DNA of 43,186 bases from Candidatus Microbacterium stercoravium (GTDB taxonomy: Bacteria; Actinomycetota; Actinomycetes; Actinomycetales; Microbacteriaceae), in contig DXAM01000069.1 in the NCBI GenBank assembly GCA_019117025.1, positions 1 through 43,186 of the forward strand, written 5' to 3'. Numbering within the stretch: the stretch's first letter is position 1; the number at the start of each line of letters is the position of its first letter. Position numbers and translations under genes: made by a program. Under the pieces are notes generated by a model that was not told the origin of the DNA, did not search any database, and saw only the letters and a program-made list of their open reading frames with translations. Shown here piece after piece: positions 8,631 to 16,804 of this stretch.

Positions 8631-8650
8631 TCGTTACACATGTGTCACGA
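8631..8650. promoter_or_regulatory. Near-perfect palindrome in divergent dehydrogenase promoter region
   Basis: TCGTTACACATGTGTCACGA equals its reverse complement at 18 of 20 positions. It lies 33 bases upstream of the MDR gene start (minus strand) and 169 bases upstream of the plus-strand dehydrogenase. It stands in a locally AT-richer block, as expected for a real operator. The DeoR-type regulator at 14324 is a candidate binder, but a regulator outside the window is possible. Confidence 0.6.
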
Positions 8651-8658
8651 TGTTGACG

Positions 8659-8688
8659 TTGAATCTAACGTAGATCACGTTCTAAGAT
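8659..8688 (+). promoter_or_regulatory. Possible sigma-70-type promoter of the dehydrogenase-ABC operon
   Basis: TTGAAT at 8659-8664 and TAAGAT at 8683-8688 are separated by 18 bases and would drive the operon beginning at 8820 with a leader of about 125 bases. The block is much richer in A and T than its surroundings. The hexamers are only moderate matches and other combinations (for example TTGACG at 8653) are possible, so this is tentative. Confidence 0.3.
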
Positions 8689-8819
8689 ACTCAAACGTAA
8701 CACTGTCGATGGGTCAGCCACCACGGATCACGTGTCGAAGAACACGGTGATGCCGAGCGGATGACCGCCCACAGGCACGAAGCGAAGACCGCTTCGCGCC
8801 CGACGCGAACGGAGCAACG

Positions 8820-9851
8820 ATGCGCGCAGTCGCTTTTCAAGATCAAGGGGTGCTGGCCCTTGAGGAACGGCCGAAGCCCACGCCCGGCTACAAGGAGATC
8901 CTGATCGAGACGGCCGCCGTGGGGATCTGCGGCACGGACACGCACGTGTTCGACGGCGAGTTCGAAGGAACCGTGTTCCCCCTCGTTCCCGGGCACGAGG
9001 CGACCGGCACGATCGTCGAGCTCGGCGAGGGCGTGAACGACGGAGTGTTCGATTTCCGCGTGGGCGACAAGGTCGCGGTCAATCCGAGCACCACCTGCGG
9101 CGAGTGCGAGCAGTGCCTGAACGGGCACCAGAACCTGTGCCCGAAGTGGAACGGCCTCGGCGTCGTCGCGTCCGACGGCGCCTCGCAGCAGTTCTTCACG
9201 GCGCCCTCGACCAACGTCTTCCGCCTCAAGCCCGAGACCGACATCTACGAGGCGGCGCTCATCGAGCCGCTCGCCTGCGCGATCCGGGGCTGGGACGTGC
9301 TCCCGCGCCGCATGGGCGACCATGTGCTCGTGTACGGCGCCGGCACGATGGGCCTGCTGATGGCCCAGCTCGCCCACCGCGCGGGCGCGGCGACGGTGAC
9401 CATCGTCGACCTCAACCCCGACCGGCTCACGGCGGCCGCCGAGTGCGGCATCGAGCGGCGCTTCGCGTCGGCCGACGATGCCGATCGCGAGAAGTGGGAC
9501 GTCGTGATCGACTGCACCGGCAACATCCGCGCGATCGAAGACGCGCTGACGCGGGTGAAGCCCGCCGGCTTCTTCCAGGACTTCGGCGTTGCTCCCGCCG
9601 ACAAGACCGCGCGGTTCTCGCCGTTCCGCGTCTACCGCGACGAGATCTCGATCGTCGGCACGATGGCCGTGCTCAACTCGTTCGGCCGCGCCGTCGAGAT
9701 GTTCGAGGCCGGCGCCATCAACGCCCGCGCCATGATCAGCCACTCGTTCACGCTCGACGACTACGCCGACGCGCTCGACCTGTTCCGCCGCGGCGACGGC
9801 CGCAAGCTGCAGATCCGCCCGAACGACACCGAGTCGCGGGTGCTCCTGTGA
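8820..9851 (+). CDS. Zinc-dependent sugar-alcohol dehydrogenase (MDR family)
   Basis: A 343-residue medium-chain dehydrogenase, first gene of an operon with a sugar ABC transporter. Catalytic zinc residues appear in VGICGTDTH, PGHEA and LIEPLAC. The structural zinc motif is intact (CGECEQCLNGHQNLC). The Rossmann loop is GAGTMGLL followed by DLNPDR. The late segment FSPFRVYRDEISIVG resembles arabinitol and tetritol dehydrogenases of actinobacteria. The start has GGAG five bases before. Its stop overlaps the next GTG (GTGA). Known mycobacterial tetritol loci pair such an enzyme with a similar ABC transporter and with LerK/LerI/DerI. A role converting L-threitol or erythritol to L-erythrulose is therefore reasonable but inferred; a pentitol substrate is possible. 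Confidence 0.85.
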   Translation: MRAVAFQDQGVLALEERPKPTPGYKEILIETAAVGICGTDTHVFDGEFEGTVFPLVPGHEATGTIVELGEGVNDGVFDFRVGDKVAVNPSTTCGECEQCLNGHQNLCPKWNGLGVVASDGASQQFFTAPSTNVFRLKPETDIYEAALIEPLACAIRGWDVLPRRMGDHVLVYGAGTMGLLMAQLAHRAGAATVTIVDLNPDRLTAAAECGIERRFASADDADREKWDVVIDCTGNIRAIEDALTRVKPAGFFQDFGVAPADKTARFSPFRVYRDEISIVGTMAVLNSFGRAVEMFEAGAINARAMISHSFTLDDYADALDLFRRGDGRKLQIRPNDTESRVLL

Positions 9852-10504
9852 CCGCCGCTGAGTCTGTGCGCACCCGCCGGGGGCTGGGCAAGGGCGCGAA
9901 GCGGGGGATCCTCGCGATCGTCATCGTCGCGGTGATCGCGCTCATCGCGCTCGGCACCCGGGTGGTGCCGTACGGTGCCGAGGTTCCGGGGGCGGAGGAG
10001 AAGTTCGATCCCGAGACGTTCGGGACCGAGACCTTCCCCGCCGTGCAGGAGGGCGTCACCGAGCGCGCGACCGGCGCCGATGAGCTAGCCGCCGCGATCG
10101 CCGCCGACCAGGAGGCGGCCGTGAGCGAGTACGCCGTGGAGAGCTCCGGCGGGCCCGTCTTCAGCGTGACCATGACGGGCACGTTCGGCGAAGGATCCTC
10201 GGGCATCTTCGACTTCGCTGTCGACGGCCTTCCCGACGACCTCGCCGTGCGCGTGCAGACCGGCCCCGCGATCAACGGCACCGAGCTGCGCGATGCGACC
10301 GGCGAGATCTCGTTCGGCGAGTTCACGAACCAGATCGATTACCAGAACGCCGCGGCCGCGCTCAACACGCAGATGAAGGCCGAGGTGCTCGACGGCATCG
10401 ACGCCGAGCAGCTGCCGGGCAGCACCGCAACGATCACCGGGGCGTTCACGCTGATCAATCCGGAGGCGTGGCTCGTGACGCCCGTCTCCGTCGAGATGGA
10501 GTGA
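9848..10504 (+). CDS. DUF2291 membrane-anchored protein of sugar ABC operon
   Basis: A 218-residue protein with a basic N-terminus, one transmembrane segment at about residues 20-37 and an extracytoplasmic domain rich in beta strands (VFSVTMTGTFGEGSSG, GPAINGTEL, QIDYQNAAAALN). This matches the DUF2291 family, which repeatedly accompanies ribose-type ABC transporters and has no established function. It starts at GTG 9848, overlapping the dehydrogenase stop, and ends six bases before the ATPase gene. An accessory role in transporter assembly or substrate handling at the membrane is a guess from context. The domain lacks enzyme motifs that I recognise. Confidence 0.78.
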   Translation: MTAAESVRTRRGLGKGAKRGILAIVIVAVIALIALGTRVVPYGAEVPGAEEKFDPETFGTETFPAVQEGVTERATGADELAAAIAADQEAAVSEYAVESSGGPVFSVTMTGTFGEGSSGIFDFAVDGLPDDLAVRVQTGPAINGTELRDATGEISFGEFTNQIDYQNAAAALNTQMKAEVLDGIDAEQLPGSTATITGAFTLINPEAWLVTPVSVEME

Positions 10505-10509
10505 CGACG

Positions 10510-12021
10510 ATGAGCACCGATCAGGTCGTCCTCGAAGCGCGCGACGTCGTGAAGAACTACGGCGGCACGCGCGCGCTGAAGGGCGTGAACTTCGAGATCC
10601 GTTCGGGCACCGTGACGACGCTGTTCGGCGAGAATGGCGCCGGCAAGTCGACGCTCATGAAGATCCTCTCGGGCGTCGAGCAGCCCACGTCGGGCGAGAT
10701 CCTGCTCGGCGGCGAACCCGTGACGTTCGCGTCGACGACGGAAGCGGCCGAGCACGGCATCTCGATCATCCACCAGGAGCTGAGCCTCGCACCGAACCTC
10801 ACGGTGCGCGACAACATCTTCATGGGGCGCGAGATCATGCGCCCGTTCGGCGGCGTCGACTTCGCGGAGGAGCGCCGCCAGACTCGGGCGCTGCTGCAGG
10901 ACATGAAGCTCGCGATCGAGCCCGACACCCTCGTGTCGGATCTGCGCGTCGGCCAGCAGCAGATCATCGAGATCGCTCGTGCGCTGTCGGTCAACTCCCG
11001 CATCCTCATCATGGACGAGCCCACCTCCGCGCTCGCGGCGGCTGAGGTGGAGACGCTCTTCGGCATCATCCGCGAGCTGCTCGCACGCGGCGTGGCGATC
11101 GTGTACATCTCGCACCACCTCGAGGAGGCGCTCGAGATCACCGATCACGCGGTGGTGCTGCGCGACGGCACGATGACCGCCCGGGCGGAGCGGGCCGACA
11201 TCGACCTCGCCTGGATCGTGCGCAACATGGTGGGCGAGAACTTCGACCTCGGATCGCCTCCGGAGGGGTACGAGTTCGGCGAGCCCGTGCTGAGCATCGA
11301 GGATCTCACGGTTCTCGACCCCGAGAACCCCGAGCGTGCGGTCGTGAACGGCATCGATCTCGAGGTGCGAGCGGGCGAGATCGTGTGCATCTACGGGCTC
11401 ATGGGCGCTGGACGCACCGAGCTGCTCGAAGCGATCGCCGGGCGCGAGAGGGTCGAGAGCGGCGAGATCCGCCTGCACGACCGATCGATCCTCGGCGACT
11501 CGATCGCGGAGCGCATCGACAAGGGCGTCGGCCTCGTGCCCGAGGACCGCCAGCGCGACGGGCTCGTGCAGACCTTCTCGGTGGGCCGCAACCTCACGCT
11601 CGCGAGCCTCGACAAGAGCATGTCGGGGCTCGCGATCTCCGGCAAGAAGGAGAAGAGCCGGGCGAACGAGCTCATCGATGCCGTGACCGTGAAGACGCCG
11701 GGCCCCGACCTCAACATCGGGGGACTCTCGGGCGGCAATCAGCAGAAGGTCGTGATCGGCAAGATCGTCGCGACCGACCCGCACCTGATGCTGCTCGACG
11801 AGCCGAGTCGCGGAATCGACGTCGGGGCGAAGGCCGAGGTCTTCCGGCTGCTCGCCGAGCGCGCGCGCCGCGGCGTCGGCGTGGTCTACACGACGAGCGA
11901 GGTCGGCGAGTGCCTCAGCATCGCGCACCGCATCATCGTGATGAGCCGCGGGCAGGTCTCGGCGGAGTTCGGGCCCGACGCCACCAAGGACATGATCATG
12001 GCCGCCTCGGGCGAAGCCTGA
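10510..12021 (+). CDS. Sugar ABC transporter ATPase with two ABC domains (RbsA/MglA type)
   Basis: A 503-residue protein with two tandem nucleotide-binding domains. The first has Walker A GENGAGKST (about residue 38), Q-loop region HQELSLAPN, signature LRVGQQQ and Walker B ILIMDEPTSAL. The second (from about residue 260) has a degenerate P-loop (GLMGAGRTE), signature LSGGNQQK and Walker B LMLLDEPSRGID. This pattern is typical of CUT2 transporters for monosaccharides and polyols. It starts six bases after the DUF2291 stop and is followed 19 bases later by the permease. The substrate is unknown; D-apiose, a tetritol or a pentitol would fit the surrounding enzymes. Confidence 0.92.
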   Translation: MSTDQVVLEARDVVKNYGGTRALKGVNFEIRSGTVTTLFGENGAGKSTLMKILSGVEQPTSGEILLGGEPVTFASTTEAAEHGISIIHQELSLAPNLTVRDNIFMGREIMRPFGGVDFAEERRQTRALLQDMKLAIEPDTLVSDLRVGQQQIIEIARALSVNSRILIMDEPTSALAAAEVETLFGIIRELLARGVAIVYISHHLEEALEITDHAVVLRDGTMTARAERADIDLAWIVRNMVGENFDLGSPPEGYEFGEPVLSIEDLTVLDPENPERAVVNGIDLEVRAGEIVCIYGLMGAGRTELLEAIAGRERVESGEIRLHDRSILGDSIAERIDKGVGLVPEDRQRDGLVQTFSVGRNLTLASLDKSMSGLAISGKKEKSRANELIDAVTVKTPGPDLNIGGLSGGNQQKVVIGKIVATDPHLMLLDEPSRGIDVGAKAEVFRLLAERARRGVGVVYTTSEVGECLSIAHRIIVMSRGQVSAEFGPDATKDMIMAASGEA

Positions 12022-12040
12022 CTCTCGGACGGAAGAGACA

Positions 12041-13159
12041 ATGACGACGACAACAACTGCCATCCTTGAGAACAGGAAGAAGTTCTCCATCGCGAAGCTG
12101 CTGCTCGAGGGGCGCGCGTTCCTCGCGCTCGTGCTCATCATCGTGGTGTTCTCGCTGATCTCGCCGAATTACCTCACGTGGAGCAACGTGCTGATCATGA
12201 CGAGCCACGTCGCGATCTATGCGCTGCTCGGAATGGGCATGCTCCTCGTGATCCTGAACGGAGGCATCGACCTCTCGGTCGGATCGACGCTCGCGTTCTC
12301 TGCGGTGGTCGCCGGATTCATGCTGCGCGGCGTGCCGCTCGACCTCTTCGGGGTCACCATCTACCCGAGCGTGCCTGTCACGGTGCTGATCGCCTGCGGG
12401 GTCGGCGCTCTCGCGGGCCTCGTCAACGGGATCCTCGTGGCGAAGTTCAAGATCGCGCCGTTCGTCGCGACGCTGGGCATGCTCTACGCCGTGCGCGGCT
12501 TCGCGCTGCTGATGACCGGCGGCCTGACGATCAACAACCTGTCGGGGCGCGAGGAACTGGGCAACACCGGCTTCGCGTGGCTCGGATTCAACCGCATCTT
12601 CGGCGTTCCGATCGGCGTGCTCGTCATGATCGTCGTCGCGCTGGTGCTCGGCGCCGTGCTCGGCCGTGCGAAGTTCGGGCGGTGGCTGTACGCGGCCGGC
12701 GGCAACGAACGCGCCGCGGAGCTCAGCGGTGTGCCGGTGAACCGCGTGAAGATCTGGGTGTACGTGGTGTCGGGCCTGTGCGCGGCGGTCGCGGGCCTCG
12801 TGCTCGCCTCGACGCTCACGAGCGCCGACCCGAACGCCGGCAACACCTACGAGCTGACGGCGATCGCGACGGTCGTCATCGGCGGAGCAGCGCTCACGGG
12901 CGGCCGCGGAAACGTGCGCGGCACGCTGCTGGGCGCCTTCGTGATCGGCTTCCTCTCCGACGGCCTCGTGCTCGTCGGGGTGTCGGCCTACTGGCAGATG
13001 GTCTTCATCGGAGCGGTGATCGTCATCGCGGTGATGCTGAACACCCTGCAGTACGGACGCCGTCGCCGGCCTGCCGCTGGCAAGGCGAAGGGCGACAAGA
13101 ACGTCAAGACTCCCGCCGTGACCGGTACCTCCACCGGTACGGGCTCGACGGAGTCCTGA
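12041..13159 (+). CDS. Sugar ABC transporter permease (RbsC type)
   Basis: A 372-residue integral membrane protein of the BPD_transp_2 family with about ten hydrophobic segments. The N-terminal cytoplasmic stretch precedes the first helix near residue 26. The conserved NGGIDLSVGS segment lies near residue 70, and the family EAA-like region (GRWLYAAGGNERAAELSGV) in the middle. The C-terminal tail is basic and Thr/Gly-rich. The ATG at 12041 has GGAAGAG upstream. Only one permease gene is present, so the channel is probably a homodimer. Confidence 0.92.
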   Translation: MTTTTTAILENRKKFSIAKLLLEGRAFLALVLIIVVFSLISPNYLTWSNVLIMTSHVAIYALLGMGMLLVILNGGIDLSVGSTLAFSAVVAGFMLRGVPLDLFGVTIYPSVPVTVLIACGVGALAGLVNGILVAKFKIAPFVATLGMLYAVRGFALLMTGGLTINNLSGREELGNTGFAWLGFNRIFGVPIGVLVMIVVALVLGAVLGRAKFGRWLYAAGGNERAAELSGVPVNRVKIWVYVVSGLCAAVAGLVLASTLTSADPNAGNTYELTAIATVVIGGAALTGGRGNVRGTLLGAFVIGFLSDGLVLVGVSAYWQMVFIGAVIVIAVMLNTLQYGRRRRPAAGKAKGDKNVKTPAVTGTSTGTGSTES

Positions 13160-13214
13160 ACGGCATATCCGGCACCGATGACCGTTGCCGGACCATTGAG
13201 AAAGGACACAGCGA

Positions 13215-14219
13215 ATGTTCCGTAAGAAGACAGTGGGAGCCATGATCGCCGTCGGCGGTCTCATCGTGGGCCTCACGGCCTGTTCATCGGGCGGATCCGA
13301 CAACGCCGGCGATGCTCCCGAGAACGACACGTCGGGCGGCGGCGAGGCCGGCGGCCTCATCACCATCATCGTCAATGACCCGGCGAACCCCTATTGGAAG
13401 ACCGAGGGCGACCTGGCCGAGGCGAAGGCCGAAGAGCTCGGCTACGAGGCCACGGTCGGCGCCCACGAGGGCGACACCAACACCGAGAACACGCTCATCG
13501 ACACCGCGATCGCGAACGACTCGGTCGCGATCATCCTCGACCCGGCCAACGCCGACGGATCGATCGGTGCCGTGAAGAAGGCCGACGAGGCGGGCATCCC
13601 GGTGTTCCTCGTCAACGCCGAGATCAACGAGGCGGGCCTCGCGAAGGCGCAGCTCGTCTCGAACAATGCACAGGGCGCGGCGCTCGGTGCGCAGGAGTAC
13701 GTCAAGCAGATGGACGAGGAGGGCACCTACGTGGAGCTCTTCGGAGCGCCGAGCGATAACAACGCGCAGACCCGTTCCAACGGCTTCAGCACGGTGATCA
13801 CGCAGTATCCCGATCTCGAGAAGGTCGGCGAGGAGGTCGCCAACTGGGACCGCACGGAGGGTCACGACAAGGCGCAGGCGCTGATGCAGGCGAACCCCGA
13901 CATCAAGGGTGTGCTCGCCGGCAACGACGAGATGGCGCTCGGCGCGATCGCCGCTCTGAAGGAGGCCGGTAAGCTCGATGACGTCGTGGTCGGCGGATTC
14001 GATGGCGCTCCGGATGCCGTGGAAGCCGTGAAGAACGGTGAGATGGCGTACACGGTGCTCCAGCCTGTGGCGCAGTTCTCGGAGACGGCCGTCGAACTCG
14101 CCGACGAATTCATCCGCACGGGTGAAGCGCCGGAGACCGAGAAGCAGGCGATCGACTGCATCCTCATCACGGCTGAGAACGCAGACAAGATGGTGTCGCC
14201 GTTCGTCTACGAGGAGTGA
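13215..14219 (+). CDS. Sugar-binding lipoprotein of the ABC transporter (RbsB type)
   Basis: A 334-residue periplasmic-binding-protein family 4 member. The signal peptide ends in the lipobox LTAC (Cys near residue 22) followed by a Ser/Gly/Asp-rich linker, so it is a lipid-anchored extracytoplasmic receptor. The two-lobed fold is visible through INDP-type beta starts (IIVNDPANPYW), IILDPANADGS, ANWDRTEGHDKAQ, VLAGNDEMALGA and VVGGFDGAPDA. The start at 13215 follows GAAAGGA. A strong hairpin after the stop closes the operon. Ligand specificity cannot be read; the operon suggests a small polyol or branched sugar. Confidence 0.92.
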   Translation: MFRKKTVGAMIAVGGLIVGLTACSSGGSDNAGDAPENDTSGGGEAGGLITIIVNDPANPYWKTEGDLAEAKAEELGYEATVGAHEGDTNTENTLIDTAIANDSVAIILDPANADGSIGAVKKADEAGIPVFLVNAEINEAGLAKAQLVSNNAQGAALGAQEYVKQMDEEGTYVELFGAPSDNNAQTRSNGFSTVITQYPDLEKVGEEVANWDRTEGHDKAQALMQANPDIKGVLAGNDEMALGAIAALKEAGKLDDVVVGGFDGAPDAVEAVKNGEMAYTVLQPVAQFSETAVELADEFIRTGEAPETEKQAIDCILITAENADKMVSPFVYEE

Positions 14220-14256
14220 GTCCGCTCGTTTCTCGTACGGTGAACGGATCCTGATC

Positions 14257-14286
14257 ATGCGGGGCGGCCTCGCGGCCGCCCCGCAT
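14257..14286 (+). terminator. Rho-independent-like hairpin after the ABC operon
   Basis: ATGCGGGGCGGC pairs perfectly with GCCGCCCCGCAT, extended by one further C-G pair around a four-base loop. It stands 38 bases after the binding-protein stop and before the DeoR gene. There is no U-run, as is common in high-GC actinobacteria. Confidence 0.75.
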
Positions 14287-14323
14287 CGATCGAGGCGCTC
14301 GAACAGCACAGAGGGGGAGGACG

Positions 14324-15154
14324 ATGGTGGGACCCGAAGGTACGGTCGCGGCCGATTCGGCCATGTCGCGTCAGTCTCGACAGACCGACCGGCGCAACGC
14401 GATCACAGAGGCCGTGATGGCCGCCGGATCCATCCGGATCACCGATCTGGCCGAGCGCTTCGACATCAGCACGATGACGGTTCACCGCGATCTCGACGAA
14501 CTCGCCTCGCGCGGCCTGCTGCGCAAAGACCGCGGCGTGGCGACGGCGCTGTCGACGGGGCTCGTCGAGTCGAGCGATGTCTACCGAGCGAGCCGCGAGA
14601 TCTCGGAGAAGCGGGCGCTCGCGCTGGCGGCCCTCGACTTCATCGAGCCGGGCCAGGCGATCATGCTCGACGACTCCACCTCGTCGCTCCACCTCGTGCC
14701 GCACCTGCACGAGAAGCGACCGCTCACCGTCATCACGAACACGCTCACGGTGATGAACGAGCTGCGCTCGGTGACGGGGATCACGCTGCTCGGCCTCGGC
14801 GGGCAGTACTACAACTGGTGCAGCTCCTATATGGGGCGCATCACGACCGGCACCATCTCCGGGCTTCGCGCGGACGTGCTCGTGATGTCGACCTCGGCGA
14901 TCACCGACGGCGTCGCGTTCCATCAGACGATGGAGACCGTCGACGTCAAACGCGCGATGTTCGACGCGGCGAGCCGGCGGATCCTGCTCGCCGACCACAC
15001 GAAGTTCGACAAGCGCGCGCTGCACGCGATGCAGCCCCTCGCCGACTTCGACGCCGTGATCGTCGATGCGGCGACCGACGCGCGGCACCTCGACGAGATG
15101 CGTCAGATGGGCGTCAACGTGATCGTCGCCCCGCGCTCCCGCGCCGGGGCCTGA
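14324..15154 (+). CDS. DeoR-family transcriptional regulator
   Basis: A 276-residue regulator. The N-terminal DeoR helix-turn-helix (about residues 25-75) reads IRITDLAERFDISTMTVHRD. The C-terminal sugar-phosphate-sensor domain follows, with DDSTSSLHLVPHL, TVITNTLTVMNEL, LLGLGGQYYN and LLADHTKFDKRAL. The GGGGGAGG Shine-Dalgarno fixes the ATG at 14324. It lies between the ABC operon and the broken amidohydrolase locus. The promoter of that locus carries a CAAACGTTTG operator, so local control of these genes by a phosphorylated sugar is likely. Confidence 0.9.
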   Translation: MVGPEGTVAADSAMSRQSRQTDRRNAITEAVMAAGSIRITDLAERFDISTMTVHRDLDELASRGLLRKDRGVATALSTGLVESSDVYRASREISEKRALALAALDFIEPGQAIMLDDSTSSLHLVPHLHEKRPLTVITNTLTVMNELRSVTGITLLGLGGQYYNWCSSYMGRITTGTISGLRADVLVMSTSAITDGVAFHQTMETVDVKRAMFDAASRRILLADHTKFDKRALHAMQPLADFDAVIVDAATDARHLDEMRQMGVNVIVAPRSRAGA

Positions 15155-15187
15155 CGCAGGGGGCGGTCCGGCCCCGGCACGAAGGTG

Positions 15188-15234
15188 TTGACGCCGACGG
15201 CCTGACGCGCGATGATCGGATCAAACGTTTGTTC
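15188..15234 (+). promoter_or_regulatory. Promoter with overlapping palindromic operator before the amidohydrolase
   Basis: TTGACG at 15188 and GATGAT at 15211 are 17 bases apart. Directly downstream, GATCAAACGTTTGTTC (15219-15234) is a dyad with a perfect ten-base core CAAACGTTTG and 14 of 16 symmetric positions. It covers the expected transcription start, so a repressor bound there would block initiation. The adjacent DeoR protein is the most obvious candidate. Confidence 0.65.
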
Positions 15235-15270
15235 ACTGGCGTTCCGTCGACTCGAAGGAGAGATGACCGT

Positions 15271-15951
15271 ATGGCGTTCCCGACCATCGATGCGCACCAG
15301 CACGTGTGGGATCCGACGCGCGGCGACTATGGATGGCTCGGCCAGGAGCCGGCGTCGATCAACCGCGCGTTCGAGCTGGGCGAGCTGCTGCCGGAGCTGC
15401 GCAAGGCGGGCGTGGATCGCGTCGTGCAGGTGCAGGCCGCCGACCACGCCGACGATACCGCGCTGATGCGCGCCTCGGCCGCGGCCCACGAGGAGGTGGC
15501 GGCGATCGTGGCGTATGCGCCGCTCGATCGTCCGGATGAAGCCGCGCGCCTCGCCGAATCGTGGCGCGACGACTCGCTCATCGTCGGCGTGCGCAACCTG
15601 ATCCACAACATTCCCGATGCCGACTGGCTGCTGCGCCCCGAGGTCGACGAGGGGCTCGGGGTGCTCGAGCGCGAAGGGCTCACCTTCGACCTCGTCGCGG
15701 TTCTCCCGCGTCACCTCGAGCTCGTGCCGATCATCTCGGAGCGCCACCCCGACCTGCGCATCGTGATCGACCACCTCGGCAAGCCGCCGATCGGAGGCGA
15801 TTCCCGCGAGGTGTGGTCGGGCCTGATCTCCGATGCCGCGCAGAATCCGAACGTCTTCGGCAAGGTCAGCGGGCTGTACTCCGCAACGGGAGATCCGGCC
15901 GGCTGGACGACGGAGCAGATCGCCCCGTTCTTCGAACACGCCACCGACGTC
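15271..15951 (+). pseudogene. Truncated amidohydrolase (sugar lactonase type)
   Basis: About 227 codons of an amidohydrolase-2 family protein (COG3618, the group with L-fucono- and L-rhamnono-lactonases). The metal-site motif DAHQHVWDP is at residue 7, with VQVQAA, GVRNLIHN, FDLVAVLPRH and IVIDHLGKPPI further on. Start 15271 has AAGGAG ten bases before. The family should continue with a short GSDWP segment carrying the catalytic Asp and a C-terminal helix pair, to about 280-290 residues. Instead, after FEHATDV, the frame turns into Arg-rich non-family sequence that runs past 16150. The missing Asp region means the product is probably inactive. The break coincides with the start of a Gfo/Idh/MocA C-terminus in another frame, so a deletion is the likely cause. 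Confidence 0.8.
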
Positions 15952-16048
15952 GGTCGACGACGTCGTGCACACCATGGCGGTCGTGGAGGCCGCCTACCGC
16001 TCCGACGAGATCGAGGGCGTCGTGCCGCGCGTCGACGGGGATCAGTAG
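15950..16048 (+). pseudogene. C-terminal remnant of a Gfo/Idh/MocA oxidoreductase
   Basis: In a frame different from the amidohydrolase, 32 codons read SVDDVVHTMAVVEAAY and onward to VPRVDGDQ and a TAG stop. This is the typical last helix and tail of Gfo/Idh/MocA sugar dehydrogenases (DDxxHTLxVVEAAYRS). Nothing upstream in this frame matches the family, so only the extreme 3' end of the gene survives. The junction lies in a GTCG-rich stretch around 15946-15960. ApsD, the known D-apiose dehydrogenase, belongs to this family. The remnant is far too short to identify the lost enzyme. Confidence 0.7.
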
Positions 16049-16084
16049 AGCGCAGGCTCTCAGCCCGGTTCAGGCTTCCAAAGC

Positions 16085-16122
16085 CCGCCGCAGACGGCGC
16101 CGACACGCGTCGTCTGCGGCGG
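16085..16122. terminator. Bidirectional hairpin between convergent genes
   Basis: CCGCCGCAGACG pairs perfectly with CGTCTGCGGCGG (12 bp) across a 14-base loop. It lies 37 bases after the stop of the Gfo/Idh/MocA remnant and 26 bases after the carbonic anhydrase gene on the other strand, so it can serve both. No U-tract is present. Confidence 0.7.
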
Positions 16123-16147
16123 ACGCTGAGCCCGTCGGCGGGCGAAC

Positions 16148-16804
16148 CTAGATGTTGAGCGCTCCGACCGACGTGACCGGGACGGTGCGACCGTGGTTGA
16201 GGTCGTACTGGCAGCCGACGATGCTGACTTTCCCCTGGTCGACCGCCTCGGCGATCACCTCGGACCTGCTCGTGAGCTCCGCGATCATTCTCCGCACGTG
16301 ACGACGACCCGCGCTGTTCGCATCGATCAGTTCAGCATCGACGACATGCGACGCTCTCGGCGCGGAGAGCCATTCTTCCGCGACGGCCGGACGGATGAGG
16401 TCGAGTGCATTCCTGATCGCGGGCGTCGTATCGGGCGGGGTGCTGCCCGATTGCTCGATCGTGGCAGCGACCGCACCGCAGGAGGTGTGTGCTTTGACGA
16501 CGATGAGCGGAACACCCAGGGCGACGACGGCGAACTCCATCGTTGCGATCACCGTCTCGTTCACGACCTGCCCGATGTTCCGTACGACGAAGAGGTCTCC
16601 CAGACCGCAGTCGAAGACGATCTCTGCCGGCACTCGCGAGTCGGAGCACCCCAGGATCGCCGCATGCGGGGTCTGCTCCCCCACGAGCTCACCGCGTCGT
16701 TCGGGCGTCTGATGAGGGTGGTGCGGCCGGCCGGAGACGAACCGGTCGTTGCCTTCCACCAACGAGTCCCAAACTTCCCCAGCTGTCATCTCAGTCTTCG
16801 ACAC
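16148..16804 (-). CDS. Beta-class carbonic anhydrase
   Basis: A 218-residue cytosolic enzyme for reversible CO2 hydration. Zinc ligands and the catalytic dyad are all visible: Cys-Ser-Asp-Ser-Arg in ILGCSDSRV, and His and Cys in VKAHTSCGAV. FVVRNIGQV and VGCQYDLNHGRT are further family motifs. The start is GTG at 16804, chosen for the strong GAGGAGAG Shine-Dalgarno in front; an internal ATG (MTAGEV) five codons later is possible. It is a single-gene unit, convergent with the broken amidohydrolase locus. No partner gene suggests a specialised role. Confidence 0.92.
   Translation of the reverse strand: MSKTEMTAGEVWDSLVEGNDRFVSGRPHHPHQTPERRGELVGEQTPHAAILGCSDSRVPAEIVFDCGLGDLFVVRNIGQVVNETVIATMEFAVVALGVPLIVVKAHTSCGAVAATIEQSGSTPPDTTPAIRNALDLIRPAVAEEWLSAPRASHVVDAELIDANSAGRRHVRRMIAELTSRSEVIAEAVDQGKVSIVGCQYDLNHGRTVPVTSVGALNI

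Noticed and set aside
15271..16158. A full-length intact amidohydrolase of about 295 residues
   Set aside because: The last 70 residues are Arg-rich frame-shift sequence without the family GSDWP region and read into the end of the convergent carbonic anhydrase gene.
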